Source of the DNA: VXYL01 sp963665195
GTDB taxonomy: Bacteria > Pseudomonadota > Gammaproteobacteria > Pseudomonadales > Azotimanducaceae
Assembly: GCA_963665195.1 (NCBI GenBank)
Contig: OY762070.1
Coordinates: 1,488,001 to 1,552,000, forward strand
DNA length: 64,000 nt
Direction: 5' to 3'
Both the position numbers and the translations under genes were made by a program. The notes beneath the pieces were generated by a model. The model was not told the DNA's origin. It did not search any database and saw nothing but the letters and a program-made list of their open reading frames with translations. Position 1 is the stretch's first letter. Every line of letters begins with the position of its first letter. Positions 46,480 to 54,305 of the stretch are shown piece after piece.

Positions 46480-47361
46480 CTAGCGGCGCCAGAGTTCGGC
46501 CCACAGCAAGAGCAGGCGCTCCAGTTGCAGCGGGCGGCTGAGGCCCTTGTTGAAGAGGGCCGCCTCCCGGGCTCGTTCCAGTTCTCCGGCGAAATCGACC
46601 AGCGCGTTCAGTCCGGCCCCCGACTCGGCCTTCCCGCCGAGGCGCTGGCGGGCGAGGCCGTGGACGATGCGCAGCCAGCGGCCGAGCAGGTCCGCCAAGT
46701 CCTCCGCCTTGCGCGAGTCCGCCAGTCGCGTAGCCGTCGCCGGTTCCCGACCGGCGGCGACCAGTTCCGGCCACAGCGGCGTCGCGCCGGCGGCAGCCGC
46801 CTCCCGCACAGCGAAGGGTGCGCCGCCGTACTCCGTCACGAGCTGCGCCGCGGCGTCCCCGCCGACGCCCTCGCCGGCCAGCCACGCCAGCACCTCCTCG
46901 CGCGCCGCGGCATGCACCGACAGGCGCTGGCAGCGGCTGCGCACCGTCGGCAGCAAGCGTTCCGGCGCGCCGCTCACAAGGATGAGGAAGCTCTCGGCGG
47001 GCGGTTCCTCCAGGGACTTCAGCAGTGCATTCGCCGCGTTCAGATTCATCCGCTCGGCATCGATGATCGCCGCTACCTTGCGCCCGGCCAAGCGCGGCGT
47101 CTGCTGCAGGAACTCGATGACGGCGCGGACGGCGTCGATGCGGATGGTGCCGTCGACGGGTTCCAGCCAGCGCAGATCGGGATGCGCGACCTCGCTTGCC
47201 GGGCGGTCGCCGCCGAGTCCGAGCAGGCGAACGGCGAGTGCGTCCGCCACCTGCGCCTCGCCCCAGCCACCCGGCCCGTCGATGAGCATCCCGTGCGGCA
47301 GGCGCGCCAGCAGCGCCTCGGCGCGCTGCATCGCGTCTTGCAGCCACGGTGCGTCGTTCAC
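46480..47361 (-). CDS. holB: DNA polymerase III delta' subunit
   Basis: 293 residues. Typical delta': no functional P-loop (GPGGWGEAQVA in its place), then AAIIDAERMNLNAANALLKS and the SRC-like motif RSRCQRL (LPTVRSRCQRLSV). It is part of the clamp loader with tau/gamma and delta. GTG start overlapping the tmk stop (GTGA), as in other gammaproteobacteria, where tmk-holB are adjacent. It ends two bases from the convergent dipeptidyl-peptidase stop. Confidence 0.95.
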   Translation of the reverse strand: MNDAPWLQDAMQRAEALLARLPHGMLIDGPGGWGEAQVADALAVRLLGLGGDRPASEVAHPDLRWLEPVDGTIRIDAVRAVIEFLQQTPRLAGRKVAAIIDAERMNLNAANALLKSLEEPPAESFLILVSGAPERLLPTVRSRCQRLSVHAAAREEVLAWLAGEGVGGDAAAQLVTEYGGAPFAVREAAAAGATPLWPELVAAGREPATATRLADSRKAEDLADLLGRWLRIVHGLARQRLGGKAESGAGLNALVDFAGELERAREAALFNKGLSRPLQLERLLLLWAELWRR

Positions 47362-47987
47362 GACGAATCCAGGAAGTCGCGCATGATCGCAGCCACTTGG
47401 CTGCGCACGTCGGCCAGCGGCCTGCTGGCGTCCACCTCGACGATGCGGGCATCGGCGCGGGCCCGTTCCCGGAAGACGGCGCGTACCCGTCCGAAGAAGG
47501 CGCGCTGTTCGGCCTCGAAGCGATCCTGCTCGCGATCCGCGATGCGCTCCCTTCCCACCTCCTCCGGCGCGTCGAGATAGACCGTCAGGTCCGGCCAGCG
47601 GTCGCCATGGACTAGGCACGCGAGGCGTTCCACGACCTCGACGCCGAGCCCTCGGCCGCCGCCCTGGTAGGCGAAGGTCGAATCCGTGAAGCGGTCGCAG
47701 AGCACCCAGCGGCCCTCGCGCAGGGCGGGTTCGATGACGGTGGCCACATGCTGGGCGCGGGCCGCGAAGATCAAGAGCGTCTCGGCGAGCGCATCCACCG
47801 GCTCGTCGCGCTTAGCCAGAAGCAGTTGACGGACGGCCTCGGCGAGCGGGGTGCCGCCGGGTTCGCGGGTCGCCAGCACGTCGTGGCCGCGCGCTTCGAT
47901 GAGTTCCTTCACCAAGGCGAGATTCGTGGTCTTGCCCGCGCCCTCGCCGCCTTCCAGCGTGATGAAGCGACCCGGCTTCAACGTCAA
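47358..47987 (-). CDS. tmk: Thymidylate kinase
   Basis: 209 residues: P-loop FITLEGGEGAGKTTNL, substrate motif REPGGTPLAEAVRQLLL, DR motif VLCDRFTDSTFAYQGGGRG, LID RIADREQDRFEAE. It phosphorylates dTMP to dTDP. The TTG start overlaps the mltG TGA, and its own TGA overlaps the holB GTG, indicating translational coupling along mltG-tmk-holB. Confidence 0.96.
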   Translation of the reverse strand: MTLKPGRFITLEGGEGAGKTTNLALVKELIEARGHDVLATREPGGTPLAEAVRQLLLAKRDEPVDALAETLLIFAARAQHVATVIEPALREGRWVLCDRFTDSTFAYQGGGRGLGVEVVERLACLVHGDRWPDLTVYLDAPEEVGRERIADREQDRFEAEQRAFFGRVRAVFRERARADARIVEVDASRPLADVRSQVAAIMRDFLDSS

Positions 47988-48997
47988 TCCCGTGCTGCGC
48001 CGCCGAGCTGATAGCGCCGCACCGCAGCATTGTGCTCGGCGAGGGTGCGCGAGAACTGGCTGCTGCCGTCGCCGCGGGCGACGAAGTAGAGCGCGTCGCC
48101 GGACGCGGGATGCATCGCCGCTTCGATGGCGGCACGGCCCGGCAGCGCGATGGGCGTCGGCGGCAGGCCGGCGATGCGGTAGGTGTTGTAGGGGCCGTCG
48201 GCCTTCAGATGGGCGCGCGTGAGGTCGCCGTTGAAGGCGTTGCCCAAGCCGTAGATCACTGTGGGGTCCGATTGCAGCCTCATGCGCCGCTCGAGGCGGC
48301 GCACGAACACGCCGGCAACCTGGGCGCGATCCGCGCTGGAGCCGGTCTCCTTCTCCACCATCGACGCCAGGATGAGCGCCTCGTAGGGGGTTGCGTAGCC
48401 GGTCTCGGGATCGCGGCCGGCCCACGCGGCGGCCAGCACCTCGGCCATCTCGGCGTGGGCGCGTAGCAGCACGCTGGACGCAGGGTCGCCGCGCTCGAAC
48501 AGGTACGTGTCGGGGAAGAAGCGGCCCTCGGCATGTCCGGCGGGCTTGTCGAGGCGCACCAGCAGGTCTGTCGCGCCGGCGCCGTGCAGATCGAACTCAA
48601 GCCGCTCGTCGGCCCGGAGCAGCGCCAGCACCTGGCCGACGGTCGCGCCTTCGGGCAGCCGGACGCGGTGCTGCAGCACGTCGCCGCCGGTCAGCCGATC
48701 GAGCAAGCCATCCGCGGTCTCGCCAAGCGCGATGCGGTACTCGCCGTGGCGCAGCAGGCCTTGCAGGTCGCGCTGCCGGGCGCGCAGCGAGAATTGCAGC
48801 GCATCCACGCCGGCGGAGTCGCTCAGCGTGTCCGCCACATCGCTGAGGCTCGCGCCGACAACCACCACGAACTCCACCGGGGCAGTCACCGGCAGCGGCT
48901 GCGCCGCCCAGCGCGCCAAGTGGTACGGCATCCAGGCGAGGAAGGCGACGCCGAGGACGATCACGGCGATGGGAATGGCTAGCAGGCGCCTAGTCAA
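47984..48997 (-). CDS. mltG: Endolytic murein transglycosylase
   Basis: 337 residues: one N-terminal membrane anchor (LLAIPIAVIVLGVAFLAW), a LysM-like region, and the YceG catalytic domain with the essential glutamate motif ASMVEKETGS and QSDPTVIYGLGNAFNG. It cuts nascent glycan strands and limits their length at the inner membrane. TTG start with GGAGGA at the proper distance. It follows fabF directly; pabC, usual at this position, is absent. Confidence 0.95.
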   Translation of the reverse strand: MTRRLLAIPIAVIVLGVAFLAWMPYHLARWAAQPLPVTAPVEFVVVVGASLSDVADTLSDSAGVDALQFSLRARQRDLQGLLRHGEYRIALGETADGLLDRLTGGDVLQHRVRLPEGATVGQVLALLRADERLEFDLHGAGATDLLVRLDKPAGHAEGRFFPDTYLFERGDPASSVLLRAHAEMAEVLAAAWAGRDPETGYATPYEALILASMVEKETGSSADRAQVAGVFVRRLERRMRLQSDPTVIYGLGNAFNGDLTRAHLKADGPYNTYRIAGLPPTPIALPGRAAIEAAMHPASGDALYFVARGDGSSQFSRTLAEHNAAVRRYQLGGAARD

Positions 48998-49068
48998 GCA
49001 GCGTCCTCCGTTGCCGCGACCCGACCGCCCGGTTCCGGGCAATGGCGGGAGTGCAGTGCGCCCGCGGC

Positions 49069-50304
49069 TCAGACCGCCGTGAAGATCAGGGTGCCGTTGG
49101 TGCCGCCGAAGCCGAACGAGTTGGACAGCGCGGCGCGGATGGGCATCTCGCGCGGCGTATGGGGCACGTAGTCGAGGTCGCAGACGGGGTCGGGGCTGTC
49201 CAGATTGATGGTCGGCGGCGCGATGTCGTTCGCCACCGCCAGCGCCGAGAAGATGCCCTCGACGGCGCCCGCTGCGCCGAGCAGATGGCCGATCATGGAC
49301 TTGCTGGAGCTCACTGCGACCTTGGTGTCGTCGCCGAACACCGCCTTGATGGACAGCGTCTCGGCGATGTCGCCCTGCGGCGTGGAGGTGCCGTGGGCGT
49401 TGATGTAGTCGACGTCCTCGGCGGCCATCCCGGCATCGCCGAGGGCATTGCGCATCGACGCCACTGCGCCGCGGCCGTCGTCGGGCGGGCTGGTGATGTG
49501 GAAGGCGTCGGCGCTCATGCCGAAGCCGGCCAGTTCGCAATAGATGTTCGCGCCGCGCGCCTTGGCGCGTTCGTACTCCTCGATCACCATGACGCCGGCG
49601 CCGTCGCCGAGCACGAAGCCGTCGCGATCCTTGTCCCAGGGGCGGCTGGCGCGCTCGGGGTCGTCGTTGCGGGTGGACAGGGCGCGCATGGAGGCGAATC
49701 CGGCCACGGTCACCGGCGAGGTGGCCTGTTCTGCGCCGCCCACCACCATGGCGTCGGCTTCGCCGTATTCGATCATCCGCATGCCGAAGCCGATATTGTG
49801 GGTGCCGGTGGTGCAGGCGGTGACGACGGCGATGTTGGGGCCGCGGAAGCCGTACTTGATGGACACCTGCCCGGAGATCATGTTGATGACGCTGGACGGC
49901 ACGAAGAACGGCGAGACGCGGCCGGGGCCGCGGTTCATGCAGGTGCTGTGGGTGGCCTCGATGGTGTTGATGCCGCCGATGCCGGAGCCGATGGCGACGC
50001 CGATGCGGTCGCCATCGCCGTCGGCGTCTTCAAGGCCCGCATCGCGCACCGCCTGGATGGCGGCGATCATGCCGTACTGGATGAACGGATCGAGGCGCCG
50101 GGCTTCCTTGCGGTCGATGTAGTCGCCCACCGGCGGGTTCTTGACCCCGGCGCCGATGGTGACGGCATGGTTGGCGACATCGAACGCGTCGATGGTCGCC
50201 GCTCCGCTCACGCCATCGAGCGCGTTCTGCCAAGCCTCCTCGACCGTGTTGCCGATCGGCGACAGCAGCCCCAGGCCGGTGACGACGACGCGTCGCTTGC
50301 TCAT
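49069..50304 (-). CDS. fabF: Beta-ketoacyl-ACP synthase II
   Basis: 411 residues, full length. Catalytic triad C164 (VTACTTGTHN), H304 (NAHGTSTPQGD) and H340 (KSMIGHLLGAAG). It elongates acyl-ACP by condensation with malonyl-ACP. It begins seven bases after the acpP stop on the same strand. Confidence 0.98.
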   Translation of the reverse strand: MSKRRVVVTGLGLLSPIGNTVEEAWQNALDGVSGAATIDAFDVANHAVTIGAGVKNPPVGDYIDRKEARRLDPFIQYGMIAAIQAVRDAGLEDADGDGDRIGVAIGSGIGGINTIEATHSTCMNRGPGRVSPFFVPSSVINMISGQVSIKYGFRGPNIAVVTACTTGTHNIGFGMRMIEYGEADAMVVGGAEQATSPVTVAGFASMRALSTRNDDPERASRPWDKDRDGFVLGDGAGVMVIEEYERAKARGANIYCELAGFGMSADAFHITSPPDDGRGAVASMRNALGDAGMAAEDVDYINAHGTSTPQGDIAETLSIKAVFGDDTKVAVSSSKSMIGHLLGAAGAVEGIFSALAVANDIAPPTINLDSPDPVCDLDYVPHTPREMPIRAALSNSFGFGGTNGTLIFTAV

Positions 50305-50311
50305 GGCCCGC

Positions 50312-50545
50312 CTACTGGTGCGCCAGGATGTAGTCGATGGCCTCTTTGACCGTGGTGATGTTCTCGGCCTCTTCGTCCGGGATCTCGGTCTCGAACTCCT
50401 CCTCCAGGGCCATCACCAGTTCCACCGTGTCCAGCGAGTCCGCCCCCAGGTCGTCCACGAACGAGGCCTCTTCCTTGACCTCTTCCTCCTTCACGCCCAG
50501 TTGCTCGCAGATCAGTTTTTTCACGCGCTCATCGACGCTGCTCAT
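50312..50545 (-). CDS. acpP: Acyl carrier protein
   Basis: 77 residues, acidic. The phosphopantetheine attachment site is S37 in DDLGADSLDTVEL. ATG at 50545 with AGGAG upstream; a TTG two codons earlier is not needed. It sits between fabG and fabF as in E. coli. Confidence 0.98.
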   Translation of the reverse strand: MSSVDERVKKLICEQLGVKEEEVKEEASFVDDLGADSLDTVELVMALEEEFETEIPDEEAENITTVKEAIDYILAHQ

Positions 50546-50636
50546 GGTCAAGGACTCCTGTTGGGTGGCGGTGTTTCGGCGGGCGCGTAGTGTAGCCGCA
50601 TTTGCCCGGCGCGAAGCAACGCCGGACGGCGCCGTT

Positions 50637-51368
50637 TCAACCGAAGTACAAGCCGCCGTTGACGTGCAGCGTCTCGCCCGTGATGTAGGCCGCGGCGTCG
50701 CTTGCCAGGAACGCCACTACGCCCGCCACATCGTCCGGCGTGCCCATGCGGCCGAGGGCCGTGCCGGCCACCATCGCGTCGCGCTGCGCGTCGCCGAGGT
50801 CGCGGGTCATGTCGGTGTCGATGAAGCCGGGCGCGACCGCGTTCACGGTGATGCCGCGGCTGCCGACCTCCTGGGCAAGCGCTCGACTGAAGCCCTCGAT
50901 GCCCGCCTTGGCGGCGGCGTAATTGGCCTGGCCCGCGTTGCCGAGCCGCGCCACCACGGAACTCAGATTGACGATGCGCCCCCAGCGGGCGCGCATCATG
51001 CCGCGCAGCAGCGGCCGGGTGATGCGGTAGAGGCCGGTCAGGTTGGCGTTCACCACCTCGCCCCACTGCACCGGCGTCATGCGCAGCAGCAGGTTGTCGC
51101 GGGTGACGCCGGCGTTGTTGACCAGCACGCCGGGGTTGCCGAAACGCTTCTGCAAGGTGTCGATGGCCGCGGCCGCGGCGGCATCGTCGTCGATCCGCAG
51201 CGCGAGTCCGGCCCCGGCGTCGCCAAGCGCTTCGCCGATGGCCTCTGCGCGGGCCTCCGTCGTGGCCGTGCCCACCACGAACAGGCCGTCGGCGGCGAGA
51301 CGCGCGGCGACCGCCCGGCCGATGCCCCGGCTGGCGCCGGTGACGAGGGCGATTCTGCGCTCCGCCAC
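50637..51368 (-). CDS. fabG: 3-oxoacyl-ACP reductase
   Basis: 243-residue SDR: NADPH-binding TGASRGIGRAV, NNAG in LVNNAGVTRDN, and active-site S137, Y150 and K154 (NYAAAKAG). It reduces 3-oxoacyl-ACP. GTG start, six bases after the fabD stop. Confidence 0.97.
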   Translation of the reverse strand: MAERRIALVTGASRGIGRAVAARLAADGLFVVGTATTEARAEAIGEALGDAGAGLALRIDDDAAAAAAIDTLQKRFGNPGVLVNNAGVTRDNLLLRMTPVQWGEVVNANLTGLYRITRPLLRGMMRARWGRIVNLSSVVARLGNAGQANYAAAKAGIEGFSRALAQEVGSRGITVNAVAPGFIDTDMTRDLGDAQRDAMVAGTALGRMGTPDDVAGVVAFLASDAAAYITGETLHVNGGLYFG

Positions 51369-51374
51369 GGCGGC

Positions 51375-52307
51375 TCAGGCCTCCGAACAGGCTTCGAGGG
51401 CGGCTTCGAGACCCGCGAGCGTGCCGATGCCGTGGAACTTGAGGCGCCGGTCGATACGCCGGGCGAGACCGGCAAGCACGTTGCCGGGACCGCATTCGAT
51501 GAACGTGCCGACGCCGGTGGCGACCATGGCCTGCACGGAATCCGACCAGCGCACCGGCGAGACGAGCTGGCGCAGCAGGTTGGCCTTGAGCGTCGCCGCA
51601 TCCGTGGCGGCGGCGGCGGTGAAGTTCTGCACCACGGGGATCCGCGGGTCGCGCAGTTCGACGGCATCGAGCAATGCGCCGAGCGCGTCGCCCGCCGGCG
51701 CCATCAGCTCGCAGTGCGACGGCACGCTGACGTCCAGCATCACCGCGCGCCGCGCCCCGGCTTCCTTGCAGGCGTCCGCCGCGGCCTGCACCGCGGCCGC
51801 GGCGCCGGCGATGACCACCTGGCCGGGGGAGTTGTAGTTTGCCGGGGTCGCCACGCCCGAGACGCCCGCGCAGCAGGCGGCGACCTGCTCGTCGTCCAAG
51901 CCGAGGATCGCCGCCATCGCGCCTTCGCCGAGCGGCACGGCCTCCTGCATGAGCTTGCCGCGCTCGTGGACCAAGCGCACCGCAGCGGCGAAATCGAGCG
52001 CCCCGGCCACCGTCAGCGCCGCGTACTCGCCGAGGCTGTGGCCGGCCACCACCACCGGCGCCGCGCCGCCTTGGGACCGCCAGGCGTCGAACAGCGCAAC
52101 GCTCACCATCACCAGCGCCGGCTGCGTGATCTCGGTGCGGTTGAGTTCCTCCGCCGGGCCTTCCCGGACCACTTTGGCGAGGTCGAAGCCCGCCGCGTCG
52201 GAGGCTTCCTCGAAGCGCCGGTCGACCACCGTCGCGGCAGCCGCCACATCGCTGGCCATGCCCACCTGCTGGGCGCCCTGGCCCGGAAATACGAAGCCCA
52301 AATCCAT
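51375..52307 (-). CDS. fabD: Malonyl-CoA:ACP transacylase
   Basis: 310 residues: FVFPGQGAQQVGM opening, nucleophile S91 in AGHSLGEYAAL, and the catalytic histidine in VPSHCELMAPAG. It loads malonyl groups onto ACP. It directly follows plsX (23 bp); in E. coli fabH lies between the two but there is no room for it here. Confidence 0.97.
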   Translation of the reverse strand: MDLGFVFPGQGAQQVGMASDVAAAATVVDRRFEEASDAAGFDLAKVVREGPAEELNRTEITQPALVMVSVALFDAWRSQGGAAPVVVAGHSLGEYAALTVAGALDFAAAVRLVHERGKLMQEAVPLGEGAMAAILGLDDEQVAACCAGVSGVATPANYNSPGQVVIAGAAAAVQAAADACKEAGARRAVMLDVSVPSHCELMAPAGDALGALLDAVELRDPRIPVVQNFTAAAATDAATLKANLLRQLVSPVRWSDSVQAMVATGVGTFIECGPGNVLAGLARRIDRRLKFHGIGTLAGLEAALEACSEA

Positions 52308-52330
52308 GCTGGCTCTCTACCCCTCTCCCT

Positions 52331-53323
52331 TCAGATCGCCGCGCCCACCTTGTCTACCAGCCCCGTGGCCAGCGCCTTGGCGGTTTGCGCGAGCGCACTG
52401 GCAAAGCCCTCCCGGTCCGCCGCGCCGTGGCTCTTCACCACGACGCGCTTGAGGCCGATGAGCGCGGCGCCGTTGTAGAGCTGCGGATTGTACGCGCTGC
52501 GCAGGCGGTTCAGCCGCTCGCGCAGGGTCGCTTTGGCGAGCTGGGTGCCGAGGCCGCCGCCGGTGAGTTCGCGGTGCAGCAGATAGGCGGCCATATGCGC
52601 TGCGCCCTCGGCGGACTTGAGGGCGATGTTGCCGATGAAGCCGTCGGTCACCACCACGTCGGCATGGCTGCCGTCCGCCGGGGGTTGCGCGAACAGCCGA
52701 TCCGGCTCGACGAAGCCGATGTAGCGGAGCCCGGGGTCCGCCGTCAGCAGGGACGCGGCGGCGCGCACATCGGGCGGGCCCTTGTGCAGCTCCGAGCCGA
52801 TGTTGAGCAGGCCGACGCCGGGCGCAGCTACGCCACCGGCCGCGCTCGCCATGGCCGCGCCCATGCGCGCGAACTGGTGCAGTTCGGCGGCACCGACGCC
52901 GACGTTTGCGCCAAGGTCCAGCATGAGGAACAGGCCATCCCGACGGGCCAGGGTTTTGACGATGGCCGGGCGACGGATGCCGGAAACCATGCCGAGCAGG
53001 TGCCGCGACAGGGCCATCAGGGCGCCGGTGCTGCCGGCGCTCAGCACCGCGTCGGCGCGGCCGTCGGCCACCGCACCGATGGCGGCGCGCATGGAGGAAG
53101 GATCGCTGCCGCGCAGCGCCCGGCGCAGGGAATCGCCGACCGCTAGACGACGCGGCGCATGGACGATCCGGTAGGGCGTTTCGTGCAGGAGAGGACGAAG
53201 CTCGGCGGCGTCGCCGAAGAACGTGAGGTCGATATGGTCGATGGTGCGGGCCGCATCCAGCGTGCCCCGCACCAGCACGGCGGGGCCGGCGTCCGCGCCG
53301 AGGGTGTCGACCGCGATGCGAAT
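52331..53323 (-). CDS. plsX: Phosphate acyltransferase PlsX, probable ATT start
   Basis: 330 residues if begun at the ATT at 53323. PlsX makes acyl-phosphate from acyl-ACP for phospholipid synthesis. The opening IRIAVDTLGADAGP corresponds to the family's RIALDAMGGDxGP, so it must be translated. Between the rpmF stop and this point there is no ATG, GTG or TTG in frame; GGGAGG sits five bases before the ATT. The first standard start, GTG at 53278, would remove this conserved strand and the GGD-type loop (here GAD). Later motifs VLSAGSTGALMAL, LMLDLGANVG and VVTDGFIGNIALKS are intact. Confidence 0.92.
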   Translation of the reverse strand: MRIAVDTLGADAGPAVLVRGTLDAARTIDHIDLTFFGDAAELRPLLHETPYRIVHAPRRLAVGDSLRRALRGSDPSSMRAAIGAVADGRADAVLSAGSTGALMALSRHLLGMVSGIRRPAIVKTLARRDGLFLMLDLGANVGVGAAELHQFARMGAAMASAAGGVAAPGVGLLNIGSELHKGPPDVRAAASLLTADPGLRYIGFVEPDRLFAQPPADGSHADVVVTDGFIGNIALKSAEGAAHMAAYLLHRELTGGGLGTQLAKATLRERLNRLRSAYNPQLYNGAALIGLKRVVVKSHGAADREGFASALAQTAKALATGLVDKVGAAI

Positions 53324-53347
53324 GCCCGCCTCCCGCGAGCCGGCGGG

Positions 53348-53524
53348 CTACCGGTTGGCTTCGACGACCTTGCGGCCCCGGTAGTAGCCATCCTCGGTGA
53401 CGTGGTGGCGGCGATGCAGTTCGCCGGTCATCGCGTCGCTGGACAGCGCGGGGTCCGCCAGCGCATGGTGGGAACGACGCTTGTCGCGCTTGGACCGCGT
53501 CACCTTGTGCTTCTGTACCGCCAT
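53348..53524 (-). CDS. rpmF: 50S ribosomal protein L32
   Basis: 58 residues: AVQKHKVTRSKRDKRRSHHA, the usual L32 start, and the C-terminal YYRGRKVV. The zinc-binding cysteines of other L32 are absent, so this is the C-minus form. AGGAG precedes the ATG. Between yceD and plsX as in E. coli. Confidence 0.96.
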   Translation of the reverse strand: MAVQKHKVTRSKRDKRRSHHALADPALSSDAMTGELHRRHHVTEDGYYRGRKVVEANR

Positions 53525-53532
53525 GTTCTCTC

Positions 53533-54081
53533 CTATGTCTCTGCGTCTCGTTCGCCCGCGCCCGGTCGCTTGAGCGCCGCCAATGCCGCGAACGGCCCGA
53601 CCGGCGCGGCGTCGCTCGGGCCCGGCCCTTCCAGCGCCAGCGCATGAGGGCAGGTGCTGCGCTCCTCGCACGCCTGCTCCGGCAGGCCGAGCAGCAGGTC
53701 GTCCTCCACCAGCCCCGCCAGCGTGGCGCGGTCTTCGTCCAGCACCACGGCGTCGGTATCCGGCAGCAGCCGCTCGGCTTCGGCCTCCGTCGCCACGATG
53801 CGGAAGTCCAGCGCGACGTCGAGCCGCACCGGCACGGCCTCCGCGCAGCCGCTGCACAGCACCGTGGCCCGCATCCGGCATTCGCCGACGATGCGCGTCC
53901 CGCCCGTCTCGTCGCGTCGGAACTCGAGCGCGACCTCGACGGCGTCCGTCTCAACCGTTTCGCCGAGCGCGGCGCCGAGGCGCGCGAACGCCTTGACCGG
54001 CACCGTCGCCTCGAAGCGTTCGCCGCGCTGCGCCAGCGCCGGGACATCGACGGCGATCTCATCCGCCGGGCTGCTCCGCAT
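53533..54081 (-). CDS. yceD: YceD/DUF177-family protein
   Basis: 182 residues, the large-rRNA accumulation protein YceD family. The central RMRATVLCSGCAEAVPVRL and the following acidic DTDAVVLDEDRATLAGLVED are family features, as is LLLGLPEQACEE...CPHA. It is translated just before rpmF (eight bases) in a conserved pair linked to 23S rRNA production. ATG at 54081 chosen; a GTG three codons earlier is possible. Confidence 0.92.
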   Translation of the reverse strand: MRSSPADEIAVDVPALAQRGERFEATVPVKAFARLGAALGETVETDAVEVALEFRRDETGGTRIVGECRMRATVLCSGCAEAVPVRLDVALDFRIVATEAEAERLLPDTDAVVLDEDRATLAGLVEDDLLLGLPEQACEERSTCPHALALEGPGPSDAAPVGPFAALAALKRPGAGERDAET

Positions 54082-54305
54082 AGCGGGCACGGATCATAGG
54101 GCTGGCACTAGGGGCTGTCAAAGCGCCGGACTGTCCAGCGACTGTCCAACGTAGCGTTAGGCAGTGCTGCGCTTCTGGTCGCAGCGACCGGCATCTGGCG
54201 CCGGCAGACAAGCCTTCTGCGGAGGCCGCGTACCTCATCGCCATCTCGCCCATCCGAGGGCGCGGTACGCCACGCGGCGGCCTCTCGAAACGGGCCATCT
54301 CCCTG

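Noticed and set aside
50337..52478. Plus-strand open frame of about 713 codons across the fab genes
   Set aside because: Antisense shadow of acpP, fabG and fabD.
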